Shown here: one piece after another, positions 8,857 to 17,255 of the stretch
Layout of the letters: the number at the start of each line of letters is the position of its first letter
Numbering within the stretch: position 1 is the first letter of the stretch
Source of the DNA: Anaerolineaceae bacterium
Lineage (GTDB): Bacteria > Chloroflexota > Anaerolineae > Anaerolineales > Villigracilaceae
Reading direction: 5' to 3'
Length of the DNA: 64,000 nucleotides
Assembly (NCBI GenBank): GCA_009772985.1
Contig: WOUS01000011.1
Location: 1-64,000 of the forward strand
Notes under the pieces: generated by a model
Told to the model about the DNA's origin: nothing
The model's database searches: none
What the model saw: the letters and a program-made list of their open reading frames with translations, nothing else
Translations under genes and position numbers: made by a program

Positions 8857-10277
8857 TGTCCATCCTGAACATTTTCATCCTTGCCGCCCTGGCCGCGCTG
8901 GCGGGACTGCTGCGCAAAGGCCGCGGGCTGGCGCTGCTGTTCGTCAGCGCGCTGGCGGTCTACTGGCTGGGGACGCGCTTCGACAACAGCAGTTACACCT
9001 TCTGGATTCCCACCGGGACCCTCGCCCTGGCCGCCGTCTCCTGGGCCTTGACCGCGCCGCCGGAGGCGCGCGCCTCCCGCCGCAACCTGCCGGGCTTTGT
9101 CATCCTGATGGCCGCCAGCCTGCTGGCGTCGCTCAACCGTTACTTCCAGATCGAACCATTCTTTGCCACAACGACGCCGCGTGTCCAGGTCGCGGCGGCC
9201 TTCTGGCTGGTCCTGCTGGCCGGACTGGCCGCGCTGGCGTTCCTCCTGCGCCGCGGCCGCGGACAGCGCGCCCTGCTGATCCTGGCCGTGATCGGGGGCA
9301 TCGCGCTGCTGGCGCTGGTCAAATCTCCCGCGCTGACCGGCAGGCTGTACGGCCTGGTCAATTCCCTGCGCGGAGGGGGCGCCGAGTCTGTGCCGTTTGC
9401 CTTCCAGTGGCTGGGATTTTCCTACGTGGCCTTCCGCCTGCTGCACACTTTCTTCGACCGCCTGTCGGGACGTCTGCCCGCTGTCAGCCTGGACGAGTAC
9501 GTGACCTACGTCATCTTCTTCCCGGCCTTCACTGCCGGACCGATTGACCGCATCGAACGCTTCCTGAAGGACCTGCGCGACCCGCGCCCGGTCCGGGCGG
9601 CGGACTGGCTGGAGGCCGGGCGGCGGTTCTTCACCGGCCTGTTCAAGAAGTTCGTCCTGGCCGACGCGCTGGCGCTGGTCTCCATCGGCGCGTTCGCGCC
9701 TTTCGTCCGCACACCGGGCTGGGCCTGGCTGGTGCTGTATGCCTACGCCTTCCGCCTGCTGTTCGATTTCAGCGGCTACACCGACATCGCCATCGGCATG
9801 GGCCTGCTGGCGGGCATCCGCCTGCCGGAAAACTTCGCCTCCCCGTATCTCAAGCCCAACCTGACCCAGTTCTGGAACTCCTGGCACATGAGCCTGACGC
9901 AGTGGTTCCGGGCCTACTTTTTTAATCCGTTGGTGCGCGGCTTCCGCTCGGCGCGCAAGCCGCCGCCCGCATGGATCATCATCGCCATTGCCCAGTTCGG
10001 CACGATGACGCTCATCGGCCTGTGGCACGGCATCTCCTGGAATTACGTGCTGTGGGGACTCTGGCACGCGGCGGGACTGTTCGTCCACAACCGCTGGAGC
10101 GAGTGGACGCGCGTCCGCGCCGCCGCCTGGGCCGCCACTCCCGCCCGCAAGGTGCTGCTCAACGTGACCGGCATCCTGGTTACGTTCCACTACGTGGCCC
10201 TCGGCTGGGTCTTCTTTGCCCTGACCACCCCCGCCCAGTCGTGGGTGTTCTTCCTGAAATTGTTCGGCCTGGCGTAG
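8856..10277 (+). CDS. MBOAT-family membrane O-acyltransferase (DltB/AlgI-like)
   Basis: This polytopic membrane protein of 473 residues moves an activated acyl group across the membrane towards an extracytoplasmic acceptor. MBOAT hallmarks are present: the FPAFTAGPIDR block, DFSGYTDIAIG, QFWNSWHMSLTQWFR with His344, and the catalytic His391 in LIGLWHGISWNYVLWG. Length fits DltB and AlgI. It overlaps the microprotein gene upstream by one base and is followed 15 nt later by an SGNH-fold partner, the usual MBOAT-SGNH arrangement for envelope polymer acylation. No DltA ligase or DltC carrier gene is nearby, so the acyl donor may be acetyl-CoA or another activated acyl supplied elsewhere. Confidence 0.92.
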   Translation: MSILNIFILAALAALAGLLRKGRGLALLFVSALAVYWLGTRFDNSSYTFWIPTGTLALAAVSWALTAPPEARASRRNLPGFVILMAASLLASLNRYFQIEPFFATTTPRVQVAAAFWLVLLAGLAALAFLLRRGRGQRALLILAVIGGIALLALVKSPALTGRLYGLVNSLRGGGAESVPFAFQWLGFSYVAFRLLHTFFDRLSGRLPAVSLDEYVTYVIFFPAFTAGPIDRIERFLKDLRDPRPVRAADWLEAGRRFFTGLFKKFVLADALALVSIGAFAPFVRTPGWAWLVLYAYAFRLLFDFSGYTDIAIGMGLLAGIRLPENFASPYLKPNLTQFWNSWHMSLTQWFRAYFFNPLVRGFRSARKPPPAWIIIAIAQFGTMTLIGLWHGISWNYVLWGLWHAAGLFVHNRWSEWTRVRAAAWAATPARKVLLNVTGILVTFHYVALGWVFFALTTPAQSWVFFLKLFGLA

Positions 10278-10292
10278 GCTGCCGGAGGACGC

Positions 10293-11438
10293 GTGAGCGA
10301 TTCTAATAAAAACGATACTCCTTCCATCCATCCCGCCCGCGTGGCGGTCAAGGCCCTGCTGCTGTTCCTCGCCTTCAACCTGGTTTATGCGGCGGTGCGC
10401 GCCTCGCCGGGATGGTTCATCGTCATCCGGCGCGGCGGATACGAGCGCTTCCCCGCCCTGTGGCTCCCCGACGTGCACAACGACGGCTCGGTCTCCATCG
10501 GGCGGGAAATGTTCTCGAACATGGACGTGCTCTTCGCCTCGCACATCCTCACCCGCCCCAAAGCCGCGGACGAGTTCCGCGTGTTCATCTTTGGCGACTC
10601 GTCGGTGTGGGGTACGGCTCTCTATCCCGAGCAGACCGTGGCGGGACAGATCAACCAACTCGACCTGCGCACCTGCTCCGGCCAGCGCGTCGTGGCCTAC
10701 AACCTCGGCTACCCGTCCAACTCGGCCACCAAGGACCTGCTCTTCATGCAGCGCGCCCAACAATACCAGCCCGACCTGAATGTCTGGCTGTTTTCCATGC
10801 TGGCCTTCCAGCGCATCCGGCAGGACGTGCCGTTCGTGGTGGACAATCCGCTCGCGGTGCAGGAACTGATGACGGAGTATGGACTCCCCCACGATGCCAG
10901 CAAGTTGTCGGTCCCGCCCGACCCGCTTTGGGGCGCGACCATCGCCGGCCAGCGGCGCGACCTAAACCTGCTCGTCCGCCTCCAGGCTTCCACTCTGCTA
11001 CTCGGCGCGCTCGGCATGGACGACCCGCGCATTGTTCACGAGGGCGGTATCCATTTTCAGGATACTCCCAAAGCCTCCAATGATTTTTTCGGCATCTTCC
11101 CGCCCGCCAACCTGAGCGGGTATCTGGCGTATGAGACGCTGCCCGTGGCCTCCGCCATCACCGGCGGAAAGATCATCTATGTCGGCGAGCCGATTGAAAT
11201 TTCCACCGGCGTGTTCAGCGACATTTCGTACAACTCCTTTTTCCCCCGCTGGGCGTACGACCAGTTCCGCCAGGTGGTGAGCGGCATGAGCGCGGAGGGC
11301 GGCTGGACGTATCTCGACCTGTGGAATATCATCCCGGAGCAGCAATTCTCCACCTCCATTTTCCACCTCCTGCCGGAAGGCGAAGCGGCCCTGGCGGCGC
11401 GCCTGTCTGAGACCATCCTCCTCTCCGCCTGCCCGTAG
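10293..11438 (+). CDS. Membrane-anchored SGNH-hydrolase-like protein, MBOAT partner (DltD/AlgX-like)
   Basis: This 381-residue protein has an N-terminal signal anchor (~residues 10-32) and an extracytoplasmic SGNH-like domain. Block I is IFGDSSVWG with nucleophile candidate Ser103; YNLGYPSNS fits block II; the final block has His358 in FHLLPEGE. The Asp normally three residues before that His is missing (the position is Ser in STSIFH), so the triad is altered or the Asp comes from elsewhere. DltD and AlgX/AlgJ-type SGNH proteins take acyl groups from their MBOAT partner and place them on polymers. Start is GTG 10293 with GGAGG just upstream at slightly short spacing. Confidence 0.8.
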   Translation: MSDSNKNDTPSIHPARVAVKALLLFLAFNLVYAAVRASPGWFIVIRRGGYERFPALWLPDVHNDGSVSIGREMFSNMDVLFASHILTRPKAADEFRVFIFGDSSVWGTALYPEQTVAGQINQLDLRTCSGQRVVAYNLGYPSNSATKDLLFMQRAQQYQPDLNVWLFSMLAFQRIRQDVPFVVDNPLAVQELMTEYGLPHDASKLSVPPDPLWGATIAGQRRDLNLLVRLQASTLLLGALGMDDPRIVHEGGIHFQDTPKASNDFFGIFPPANLSGYLAYETLPVASAITGGKIIYVGEPIEISTGVFSDISYNSFFPRWAYDQFRQVVSGMSAEGGWTYLDLWNIIPEQQFSTSIFHLLPEGEAALAARLSETILLSACP

Positions 11439-11456
11439 CGGCGGCGTACCTCCTGT

Positions 11457-11527
11457 TTAACCGCGGAGACCGCGAAGTACGCGGAGAGTTCAAAACTCTC
11501 TGCGTACTCTGCGAACTCTGCGGTAAA
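11457..11527. repeat. Inverted element made of 9-bp words (CGCGGAGNN)
   Basis: The left arm (11457-11490) repeats a word like CGCGGAGAC every 9 bp; the right arm (11494-11527) is its near-complement with words like CTCTGCGTA. The loop is 3 nt. It fills the gap between the SGNH gene and the glycosidase promoter and may also work as a terminator, though it has no T-tract. Confidence 0.75.
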
Positions 11528-11543
11528 TTCCTTTGAATTTCCC

Positions 11544-11573
11544 TTTGCTTTCCGCCCAAACTGACCGTACAAT
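11544..11573 (+). promoter_or_regulatory. Promoter of the glycosidase gene (leaderless)
   Basis: TTTGCT (11544-11549) and TACAAT (11568-11573) are 18 nt apart. The ATG follows the -10 box after 6 nt, so the transcript should begin at the start codon. Confidence 0.5.
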
Positions 11574-11579
11574 AGAGAC

Positions 11580-13949
11580 ATGCGCGACTGGAATCTCGGC
11601 CCCGGCGACCCGCTCGCCCTCACCATAGCGGCGGACTTCCGCCTCTCGGCCCCCGACTACGCCAACGACCACATCTGGGAACTGGAGATCGGCGGCGGCG
11701 ACCCGCCTGCCCTGGCGCTCCACACCACCTACGGCCTGCGGGCGCGCCTCATGCGCCTCTTCCCGCGCTTCCTCGTCCGCGGCCAGACGCTGGGCGACCC
11801 GGCCGCCTTTGCCGTCCCGCCGCGCCTGCGCCGCTTCGCCCCCAACTTCCTCCTGCTCGACTTCTCGCCCCTCCCCGGCCTCGACGTGACCGCCGAATAC
11901 CGGGTCCCCGATTCGCACACCGTCGCCGGGCGGCTGACCATCTCCAACCGCGGCGACGACCCGCTCACCGTCCTGCTCGAACTGTGCGGGCAACTCGTCC
12001 CGCTTGAAGGGCAGAGCCTCGCCGCCATCTCGATGCAGTCGGCGAACGTGCTGGCCGGGCGCAGCGCGGACCTCGCGCCGGTCGTCTTCCTCACGGGCGG
12101 CCCGCAGGCCGGGCCGGGGCCGTATCCCGCCCTGACCCTCGACCTGGCGCTCGCCTCCGGCGGGTCGCGCACGCTGACGTGGGTGCAGGCCGCCCTCGCC
12201 GACCCGCAGGAATCCTTCGACCTGGCGCGTCATCTCGCCGCCCAGCCGTGGGACGCCGAGCGGACGAAGATAGAGATGACCAACGCCGCCCAGGCCGTCG
12301 AAATCCAGACCGGCGACCCCGACTGGGACGCGGCCTTCGCCCTCAGCCAGAAGACCGCCTTTGGGCTGTTCTTCGGCGCGAGCGCGCACCTGCCCCACCC
12401 GTCGTTCGTCCTCGCCCGCCAGCCGGACCACGGCTTTTCGCCGCGCGGCGACGGCAGCGATCACCCGTCCCTCTGGAGCGGGCAGCCGCCGCTCGAATCC
12501 TATTATCTCGCCAGCCTGCTGCCCGGCGCGCCGGACCTGGCCGCCGGCCTGGTGCGCAACTTCCTGGCCGCGCAGGAACCGGACGGCTCGGTGGACTTCC
12601 GCCCCGGGCTGGCGGGGCAGCGCGGACGCTGGCTGGCCGCGCCGCTCCTGACCGCGCTGGCCTGGCAGGTCTACCAGCAGACCGGCGACGCCTCGCTGTT
12701 GACGGAAGCGTTCCCGAAACTGCTGGCATTCCACCGCCAGTGGTTCACGCCGGCCCACGACCGCGACGGCGACGGCTTCCCGGAATGGGACCAGCCGCTC
12801 CAGGCCGGGCTGGACGACCACCCGGCCTTTACCGCCTGGCACACGTGGGATGCGGGCGCGGATATTTCCGCCGCCGAAAGCCCGGCGCTGGCCGCGCTGT
12901 TGAGCCGCGACGCGTTCCTGCTGGCAAAAGCCGCCACCCTGCGTGGGGATGACCGCCGGTGCGAGGACCTGGAACTGGAAGCCGGCGCGCTGCGCGTGGC
13001 CGTGGAGGATTGCTGGAATTCAGACGCCGCCCTCTACCGTTACCGCGACCGCAACACCCACGCCGCGCCCAACGGGAAGCAGATCGTCCGCCAGCGCGGG
13101 GAGGGCAAAAGCGAACTTGCCCAGGAGTTCGCCGGGCCTGCCCGCCTGCTGGTGCAAATCCGCTTCAAGGGTGCCACCATTCCCCGCCCGGAGATCGTTC
13201 TAAAAGGCAAGTCGGGACGCCGCGCGCACACCGAACGGCTGGAGCGCGCCGACTTCACCTGGGGCGCGGGCCTGGCCGCCGCCACGTGCCGCGCACCGTT
13301 CACTGCGCTGACCCGGCTCGAGGTCCGGGGTGTGGCGAAGGGCGACGCGGTTGTCGTGCGCGTGATGGATTTCAGCGTGGAAGACGTCAGCCTGTTCCTG
13401 CCGCTCTGGGCCGGGATCCCGACCGAAGCCCGCGCCCGGGCGCTGGTCAACCGCTCGCTGTTTGCCGCGGACCGGTTCGGGCGTCCGTTTGGGGTGCCGC
13501 TGTGCGCGGGCGGGGCGGCGGAGGCGGAGGATGTGGTGCAGGCCGTCCACCTGCCGTGGAACCATCTGATTGGCGAGGGCCTGCTGGCGTATGGATTGCG
13601 CACCGAGGCGGCGCAGTTGACCGCCCGGCTGATGTCGGCGGTGGTGGAGAACCTCAAGCGCCGGCGTTCGTTCGCCCGCGCCCATCACTCTGAGACGGGC
13701 GCCGGGCTGGGCGAGCGCAACCCGGTCCACGGTCTCGCTCCGCTTGGCCTGTTTCTGCAAACACTGGGGGTGCGCATCCGTTCGCCGCGCGAGGTGATTT
13801 TGTCCGGAAAGAACCCATTTCCGTGGCCGGTTACGGTAAAATATAGAGGCCTGACGGTGACCCGCCAGGCTGAGCAGACGACCGTGGTTTTTTCCGACGG
13901 CCAGACGCTCACCATGAACGACCCGACCGACGCGGTTGTATCCGTATAG
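11580..13949 (+). CDS. Six-hairpin (alpha/alpha)6 glycosidase, GH63/MGH1-like
   Basis: This soluble protein has 789 residues and no signal peptide. The N-terminal ~230 residues look like the beta-rich domain of glycogen-debranching and GH63-type enzymes. The rest shows the six-hairpin toroid pattern: SLWSGQPPLESYYLASLL, GRWLAAPLLTALAWQVYQQTGD, DRDGDGFPEWDQ and DDHPAFTAWHTWDAGADIS, with acidic loops expected to hold catalytic residues. Near the C-terminus, QAVHLPWNHLIGEGLLAYGL fits another helical hairpin. The family hydrolyses alpha-glucosides, mannosylglycerate or related sugars; the substrate here is not determinable. It stands alone in front of the cyclic-di-AMP receptor-like genes. Confidence 0.75.
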   Translation: MRDWNLGPGDPLALTIAADFRLSAPDYANDHIWELEIGGGDPPALALHTTYGLRARLMRLFPRFLVRGQTLGDPAAFAVPPRLRRFAPNFLLLDFSPLPGLDVTAEYRVPDSHTVAGRLTISNRGDDPLTVLLELCGQLVPLEGQSLAAISMQSANVLAGRSADLAPVVFLTGGPQAGPGPYPALTLDLALASGGSRTLTWVQAALADPQESFDLARHLAAQPWDAERTKIEMTNAAQAVEIQTGDPDWDAAFALSQKTAFGLFFGASAHLPHPSFVLARQPDHGFSPRGDGSDHPSLWSGQPPLESYYLASLLPGAPDLAAGLVRNFLAAQEPDGSVDFRPGLAGQRGRWLAAPLLTALAWQVYQQTGDASLLTEAFPKLLAFHRQWFTPAHDRDGDGFPEWDQPLQAGLDDHPAFTAWHTWDAGADISAAESPALAALLSRDAFLLAKAATLRGDDRRCEDLELEAGALRVAVEDCWNSDAALYRYRDRNTHAAPNGKQIVRQRGEGKSELAQEFAGPARLLVQIRFKGATIPRPEIVLKGKSGRRAHTERLERADFTWGAGLAAATCRAPFTALTRLEVRGVAKGDAVVVRVMDFSVEDVSLFLPLWAGIPTEARARALVNRSLFAADRFGRPFGVPLCAGGAAEAEDVVQAVHLPWNHLIGEGLLAYGLRTEAAQLTARLMSAVVENLKRRRSFARAHHSETGAGLGERNPVHGLAPLGLFLQTLGVRIRSPREVILSGKNPFPWPVTVKYRGLTVTRQAEQTTVVFSDGQTLTMNDPTDAVVSV

Positions 13950-13989
13950 TCCCGGTTCTTGCACGGGGCGCCGACTGACAGGAGGCCCG

Positions 13990-14328
13990 ATGGACCGTTC
14001 CCCGATTCGACATTTGATGCTGGCCATTGTCCAGGAACAGGACGTGGACCTGGCAGTGCGCGGCCTGGGCGTGCTGGAGGTGCCGGTCATCCATCTCTCC
14101 AGCACGGGCGGTTTCCTGGGGCGGCGCAACGCCACCCTGCTGGTGGGGCTGCCGGCGGGGAGCGAGGAACAGGTGCTGGTGGAATTGCAGAAGTCCTGCC
14201 GCCAGCGCGTGGAATACCTGGCCGTCCCGCTGGAGGGCGCGCCGCTGCCGCTCCCCACTCCCGTCCCGGTGACGGTGGGCGGGGCGACTGCTTTTACCAT
14301 TCCGGTGGAACGATTCGAGGAGTTTTAG
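13990..14328 (+). CDS. Cyclic-di-AMP receptor-like PII-fold protein (DarA/CdaR family), copy 1
   Basis: This cytoplasmic protein has 112 residues. The pattern RHLMLAIVQEQDVDLAVRGL, then HLSSTGGFLGRRNATLLVGL, and a C-terminal TAFTIPVERFEEF matches the PII-like DUF970 (YaaQ/DarA) family. That family binds cyclic-di-AMP as a trimer through the SSTGGFL-type loop. ATG 13990 follows ACAGGAGGCCCG. The next paralogue starts 2 nt after its stop. Known members are one-domain signal receptors whose partner is often unknown. Confidence 0.85.
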   Translation: MDRSPIRHLMLAIVQEQDVDLAVRGLGVLEVPVIHLSSTGGFLGRRNATLLVGLPAGSEEQVLVELQKSCRQRVEYLAVPLEGAPLPLPTPVPVTVGGATAFTIPVERFEEF

Positions 14329-14330
14329 CC

Positions 14331-14594
14331 ATGAAACTGATCATTGCCATCCTGAGTGACCATGATGCGGATCCCGTTACCCAGGCGCTGACCGCGGGCC
14401 GCTTCCGCGTGACGCGCACCGCCAGCACTGGCGGCCTGCTGCGCCGCGGCGCCACCACCCTGCTGATCGGGGTGGACGACAATCAGGTGGAGGCGGCCAT
14501 TGCCGTCATCCGCGAGACGTGCGCCCCGGCCGCGCAGGGCGAGAAGCGCGCCACGGTGTTCGTGGTGCCGGTGGAGAGGTTCGAGCAGGTTTAA
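14331..14594 (+). CDS. Cyclic-di-AMP receptor-like PII-fold protein, copy 2
   Basis: The 87-residue paralogue of the preceding gene shows the same order: KLIIAILSDHDADPVTQAL, TRTASTGGLLRRGATTLLIG, and FVVPVERFEQV. It lacks the inserted segment of copy 1 that precedes the final strand. ATG 14331 lies 2 nt after the upstream stop, so the two are surely co-transcribed; a strong terminator follows. Tandem copies may form hetero-oligomers or divide ligands between them, but that is inference. Confidence 0.85.
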   Translation: MKLIIAILSDHDADPVTQALTAGRFRVTRTASTGGLLRRGATTLLIGVDDNQVEAAIAVIRETCAPAAQGEKRATVFVVPVERFEQV

Positions 14595-14601
14595 GAAAAC
14601 A

Positions 14602-14646
14602 CCGCCTAAAACCCCAATCGTTTGGGATTTTAGGCGGATCGTTTTT
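14602..14646 (+). terminator. Terminator after the tandem receptor genes
   Basis: CCGCCTAAAAcCCCAA and TTGGGATTTTAGGCGG form a ~16-bp stem with a 4-nt loop, followed by ATCGTTTTT. Confidence 0.85.
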
Positions 14647-14712
14647 AAGCGGTTGTACGATCCGCTCAAACGCGTGTTGGGTGCCAAGATTACAAGTCAT
14701 GGAGGTTGTGAG

Positions 14713-15330
14713 ATGTCTTTTTACGATGCTATAAATAACCCAAGAAACTTCGCGATATCGATAAACAATAATCCCAAGAACGATTTCGGCGTTTTTGCTA
14801 AAGGGTATTCTTGGGCTGCTAGAAACCTTGCACAAATTTTGCTTAGCCAAAATTCTTTCGCAAATTATGATGCTTATCCTGTAGTGTTCCTTTATCGCCA
14901 TTCCTTTGAGCTTTATCTCAAGAATATTATTTATCGAGCTATCCCTTTGGCGGCTTTTAAGCGCTTCACTGATATCGACACTCGTTTATATAATCACCAT
15001 AAACTTGATATTCTGGCCGCAATTGCAGAACGTATTCTACAAAGATTATTCCCCGTAGATAATTCATTGAAAGAATTCATTAAGAAGTGTGTTCAAATAG
15101 CAGAAGAATATCAAATTATTGACCAAGATTCCTATTCGTATCGATATCCGATTGGTATCCAAGGAAATCCGTCCACTCCGAAAAATCAAATAGTAAATTT
15201 AGATTCGCTTTACCAAACGATGAATGAAATTCTCGATGGATTGGATGCAGTAGATTTCGGCATTAGTGCAGAAACTGACATGGCACAAGATGTTTACGAA
15301 ATGCTGAATTCCGAAGGCACAAATCCATAA
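14713..15330 (+). CDS. Orphan AT-rich gene, HEPN-like helical protein
   Basis: I do not recognise this 205-residue protein with confidence. It is soluble with no signal peptide. The segment VVFLYRHSFELYLKNIIYRA recalls helix 2 of HEPN-type helical bundles, where a basic/His-containing helix precedes a hydrophobic one. HHKLDILAAIAERI and SLYQTMNEILDGLDAVDF are further amphipathic helices. ATG 14713 follows GGAGG with 6-nt spacing. It is the first gene of the AT-rich island, and base composition indicates transfer. A stress or defence role is possible but unsupported. Confidence 0.6.
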   Translation: MSFYDAINNPRNFAISINNNPKNDFGVFAKGYSWAARNLAQILLSQNSFANYDAYPVVFLYRHSFELYLKNIIYRAIPLAAFKRFTDIDTRLYNHHKLDILAAIAERILQRLFPVDNSLKEFIKKCVQIAEEYQIIDQDSYSYRYPIGIQGNPSTPKNQIVNLDSLYQTMNEILDGLDAVDFGISAETDMAQDVYEMLNSEGTNP

Positions 15331-15335
15331 TTGGC

Positions 15336-15459
15336 GCCCAACACCGGCTCCACCTGACCGCCTTCGGCGCGGGGATGCGGCGGCCACTTGGTAGAAAAAG
15401 TGATTTTCAGACAGTCTTGTCTCGCCAAAATCGGCGGCAGGTGAGCCAAACCGTTCGGC
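15336..15459 (+). repeat. attC-like imperfect palindrome downstream of an AT-rich cassette gene
   Basis: Six bases after the preceding stop, GCCCAAC (15336-15342) begins a 124-nt imperfect palindrome ending with GTTCGGC (15453-15459). The inner arms GGCTCCACCTGACCGCC and GGCGGCAGGTGAGCC pair with two bulged bases, as in integron attC sites with extrahelical bases. The 5' box fits RYYYAAC; the 3' box departs from GTTRRRY at one base. The orientation after a gene and the length fit attC. No integrase is nearby. Confidence 0.5.
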
Positions 15460-15544
15460 ACGCCTCTTCACAACGGTAGGAAATATTTTTAGCGTGTTAA
15501 TTTATCCACATGATGCAAAATCCATTGTGAGAAAAGGATAGATT

Positions 15545-16270
15545 ATGAAAAGAAAAGGTTTTGTGAATTTTCTATATTCCTTCGGAGAATTTGCCGGATG
15601 GTTAATAGGAGCGGGATTGATGATTGCAGATATTATTAAAAATAGTGCTGATATAGGAATAATAAAAGGGGATGCTATTTTCTGGATAGGTCTTGCCTTA
15701 GTTCTCCTTGCTTGTATTTGGAGAGTTTTTAAGGCTGATAAAAAAGCGAGAGATGCCGAAGATAAACTTGAAAAATACAAAAGAGAAGTTGATGCAAATG
15801 CAAGTGGAGATATGTTTGCGATTAACCAAAAAGATAATAATCTTGCGATTGGAAACATGACCGGAAATGTTGTCTTGCCAGATGTAAAAAAAAAGGAAAA
15901 TCTAAATAAGTTAGACATCTTAACTCATAAACTTGTCAACGAGATTCTCTTATATAAGGTGTATTCTGACAAAGAAATATCAGCAAAGCAATTAGCAAAT
16001 GAGTTTTTTGATTTCTCCCAAAACAATAGGGTTGAGATGTCGCCAGTTTTGGAAAAACTTGTTTTTGATAAGATGTTTCGGGAAGTGAGAAATTTAATTA
16101 GCCAAATGGTTATCATTCATGGAATGATATGGGTTAGAAATGGAGAAATAGCGGCTAAAACTCCTTTTGAAAATCTTTCTCCTCTTCCAAAGATAGATGG
16201 AATTGAAGATGAATTACTGAGTCTTCGCGACAAGATACATGAAGAAATTTACAACACATCCCATCCCTAA
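15545..16270 (+). CDS. Orphan AT-rich gene, membrane-anchored protein with coiled coil
   Basis: This 241-residue protein is not recognised. The N-terminus has two hydrophobic segments (~residues 9-31 and 43-62). A charged coiled-coil stretch (KADKKARDAEDKLEKYKREV) follows, then a spacer NNLAIGNMTGNVVLP and a soluble helical C-terminal domain (~115-241). The spacer resembles the short beta-repeat linkers of some toxin and defence effectors, but that is weak. It lies in the AT-rich island between an attC-like site and a GC-rich spacer, and shares no operon with conserved genes. Confidence 0.6.
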   Translation: MKRKGFVNFLYSFGEFAGWLIGAGLMIADIIKNSADIGIIKGDAIFWIGLALVLLACIWRVFKADKKARDAEDKLEKYKREVDANASGDMFAINQKDNNLAIGNMTGNVVLPDVKKKENLNKLDILTHKLVNEILLYKVYSDKEISAKQLANEFFDFSQNNRVEMSPVLEKLVFDKMFREVRNLISQMVIIHGMIWVRNGEIAAKTPFENLSPLPKIDGIEDELLSLRDKIHEEIYNTSHP

Positions 16271-16503
16271 AAGCGTGCCAACAAAGCGTGCAGGTGGACA
16301 GAGGGGATCGCCCCGCTAAATTGAGTTTTTTTCTACACCCAAGCAACGTCCCGTTTTGATAGCGATTCCACGCCCGCCCAACTGTCTTTCCTACGCAAGG
16401 GGGCAACACAAACCGTCTATCTGCTACTGCCTAAATTCAACAACGAATTGGATGGGAGCACAATCCGTACCCCAGAAATTTAGAAACCAAGAGGAGATAA
16501 AAC
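16271..16503. other. Intergenic spacer with possible decayed attC-like segment
   Basis: The start, AGCGTGCCAACAAAGCGTGC, resembles the 5' arm of integron-type attC repeats, but I find no matching 3' arm. A small hairpin GGGGATCGCCCC lies at 16298-16309. The rest has no convincing gene; AGGAG before 16504 serves the next gene. Confidence 0.3.
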
Positions 16504-17208
16504 ATGAATATGATCAAACTCAATTGTCCGTCTTGCAATGGGAAACTTGAACTGCCGGATAATCTTGGTGTGGCGCATTGTATGTATTGCGGAACAAAAA
16601 TCCTTTTGCAACAATCCGATAGTGATCAAGAAAAAAAAGACCTTGCACGTTACATCGAGTTAAAAAAAGTTGCTATTGATGCCAATAACTTTGAGGAAGC
16701 TTTACAATACTGTAATTCCATTCTGGAAATTGACCCAAAGAACATTGAAGCGTGGATACATAAAGCCGTTTCGACTTTTTATCTCACGACTAATAAAAAA
16801 AATCGATATGATGAAGCAATAGAATACCTAAAAAAAGCGGCGCAGATAGCACCCGATAACAGCCGAATCGAGGATGTGCGTAACGAACTAACTTACAAAC
16901 AGGGTATGTGGCTTAGCAAATTGGGAGTAGATGAATTCAACCTTGGACAAAAACTATATGACAGTATCCAAGCTCGAAGTTTTATTGACATTGCCCGTGC
17001 AGAAAGAGATGCAAGAGCCATTAGCAGAGAGCACCATATTGCAGCGATGAATTATTTCATGGCAGCTTCTACCTGCATACCAGACGATCTGCAGATTCTC
17101 AGGAACATCGCTGACGGTGCAAAAGCGATTCACTGGATAGATTGGAGTACCCAAGTTCACGCTAAAATTGAGAGATATAATTCACTTCTTGCTCAAGGTA
17201 AAAATTAG
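16504..17208 (+). CDS. Zinc-ribbon and TPR-like helical repeat protein
   Basis: This protein has 234 residues and is cytoplasmic. An N-terminal zinc ribbon uses CPSCNGKLELP and CMYCGTKIL, two CxxC pairs. Residues ~45-130 form TPR-like helices: FEEALQYCNSILEIDPKNIEAW and YDEAIEYLKKAAQIAPDN carry the usual A/Y/P positions. The last ~100 residues are helical without a recognised motif. Such zinc-ribbon/TPR proteins are common accessory genes with scaffold roles, but no function can be assigned. ATG 16504 follows AGAGGAG at 8-nt spacing. Confidence 0.7.
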   Translation: MNMIKLNCPSCNGKLELPDNLGVAHCMYCGTKILLQQSDSDQEKKDLARYIELKKVAIDANNFEEALQYCNSILEIDPKNIEAWIHKAVSTFYLTTNKKNRYDEAIEYLKKAAQIAPDNSRIEDVRNELTYKQGMWLSKLGVDEFNLGQKLYDSIQARSFIDIARAERDARAISREHHIAAMNYFMAASTCIPDDLQILRNIADGAKAIHWIDWSTQVHAKIERYNSLLAQGKN

Positions 17209-17255
17209 AATCCTTGCTCGGCGAGGGACTCCGTCCCCGCCGAGATTTGACCGGA

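Noticed and set aside
8841-10892. 683-codon open frame on the minus strand
   Set aside because: Antisense of the MBOAT and SGNH genes, composed mostly of Gln/Glu/Gly/Arg; no family signature.
14602-14646. Riboswitch-like hairpin before the AT-rich island
   Set aside because: It has the form of a simple terminator with a T-tract right after the receptor genes; no multi-stem aptamer.
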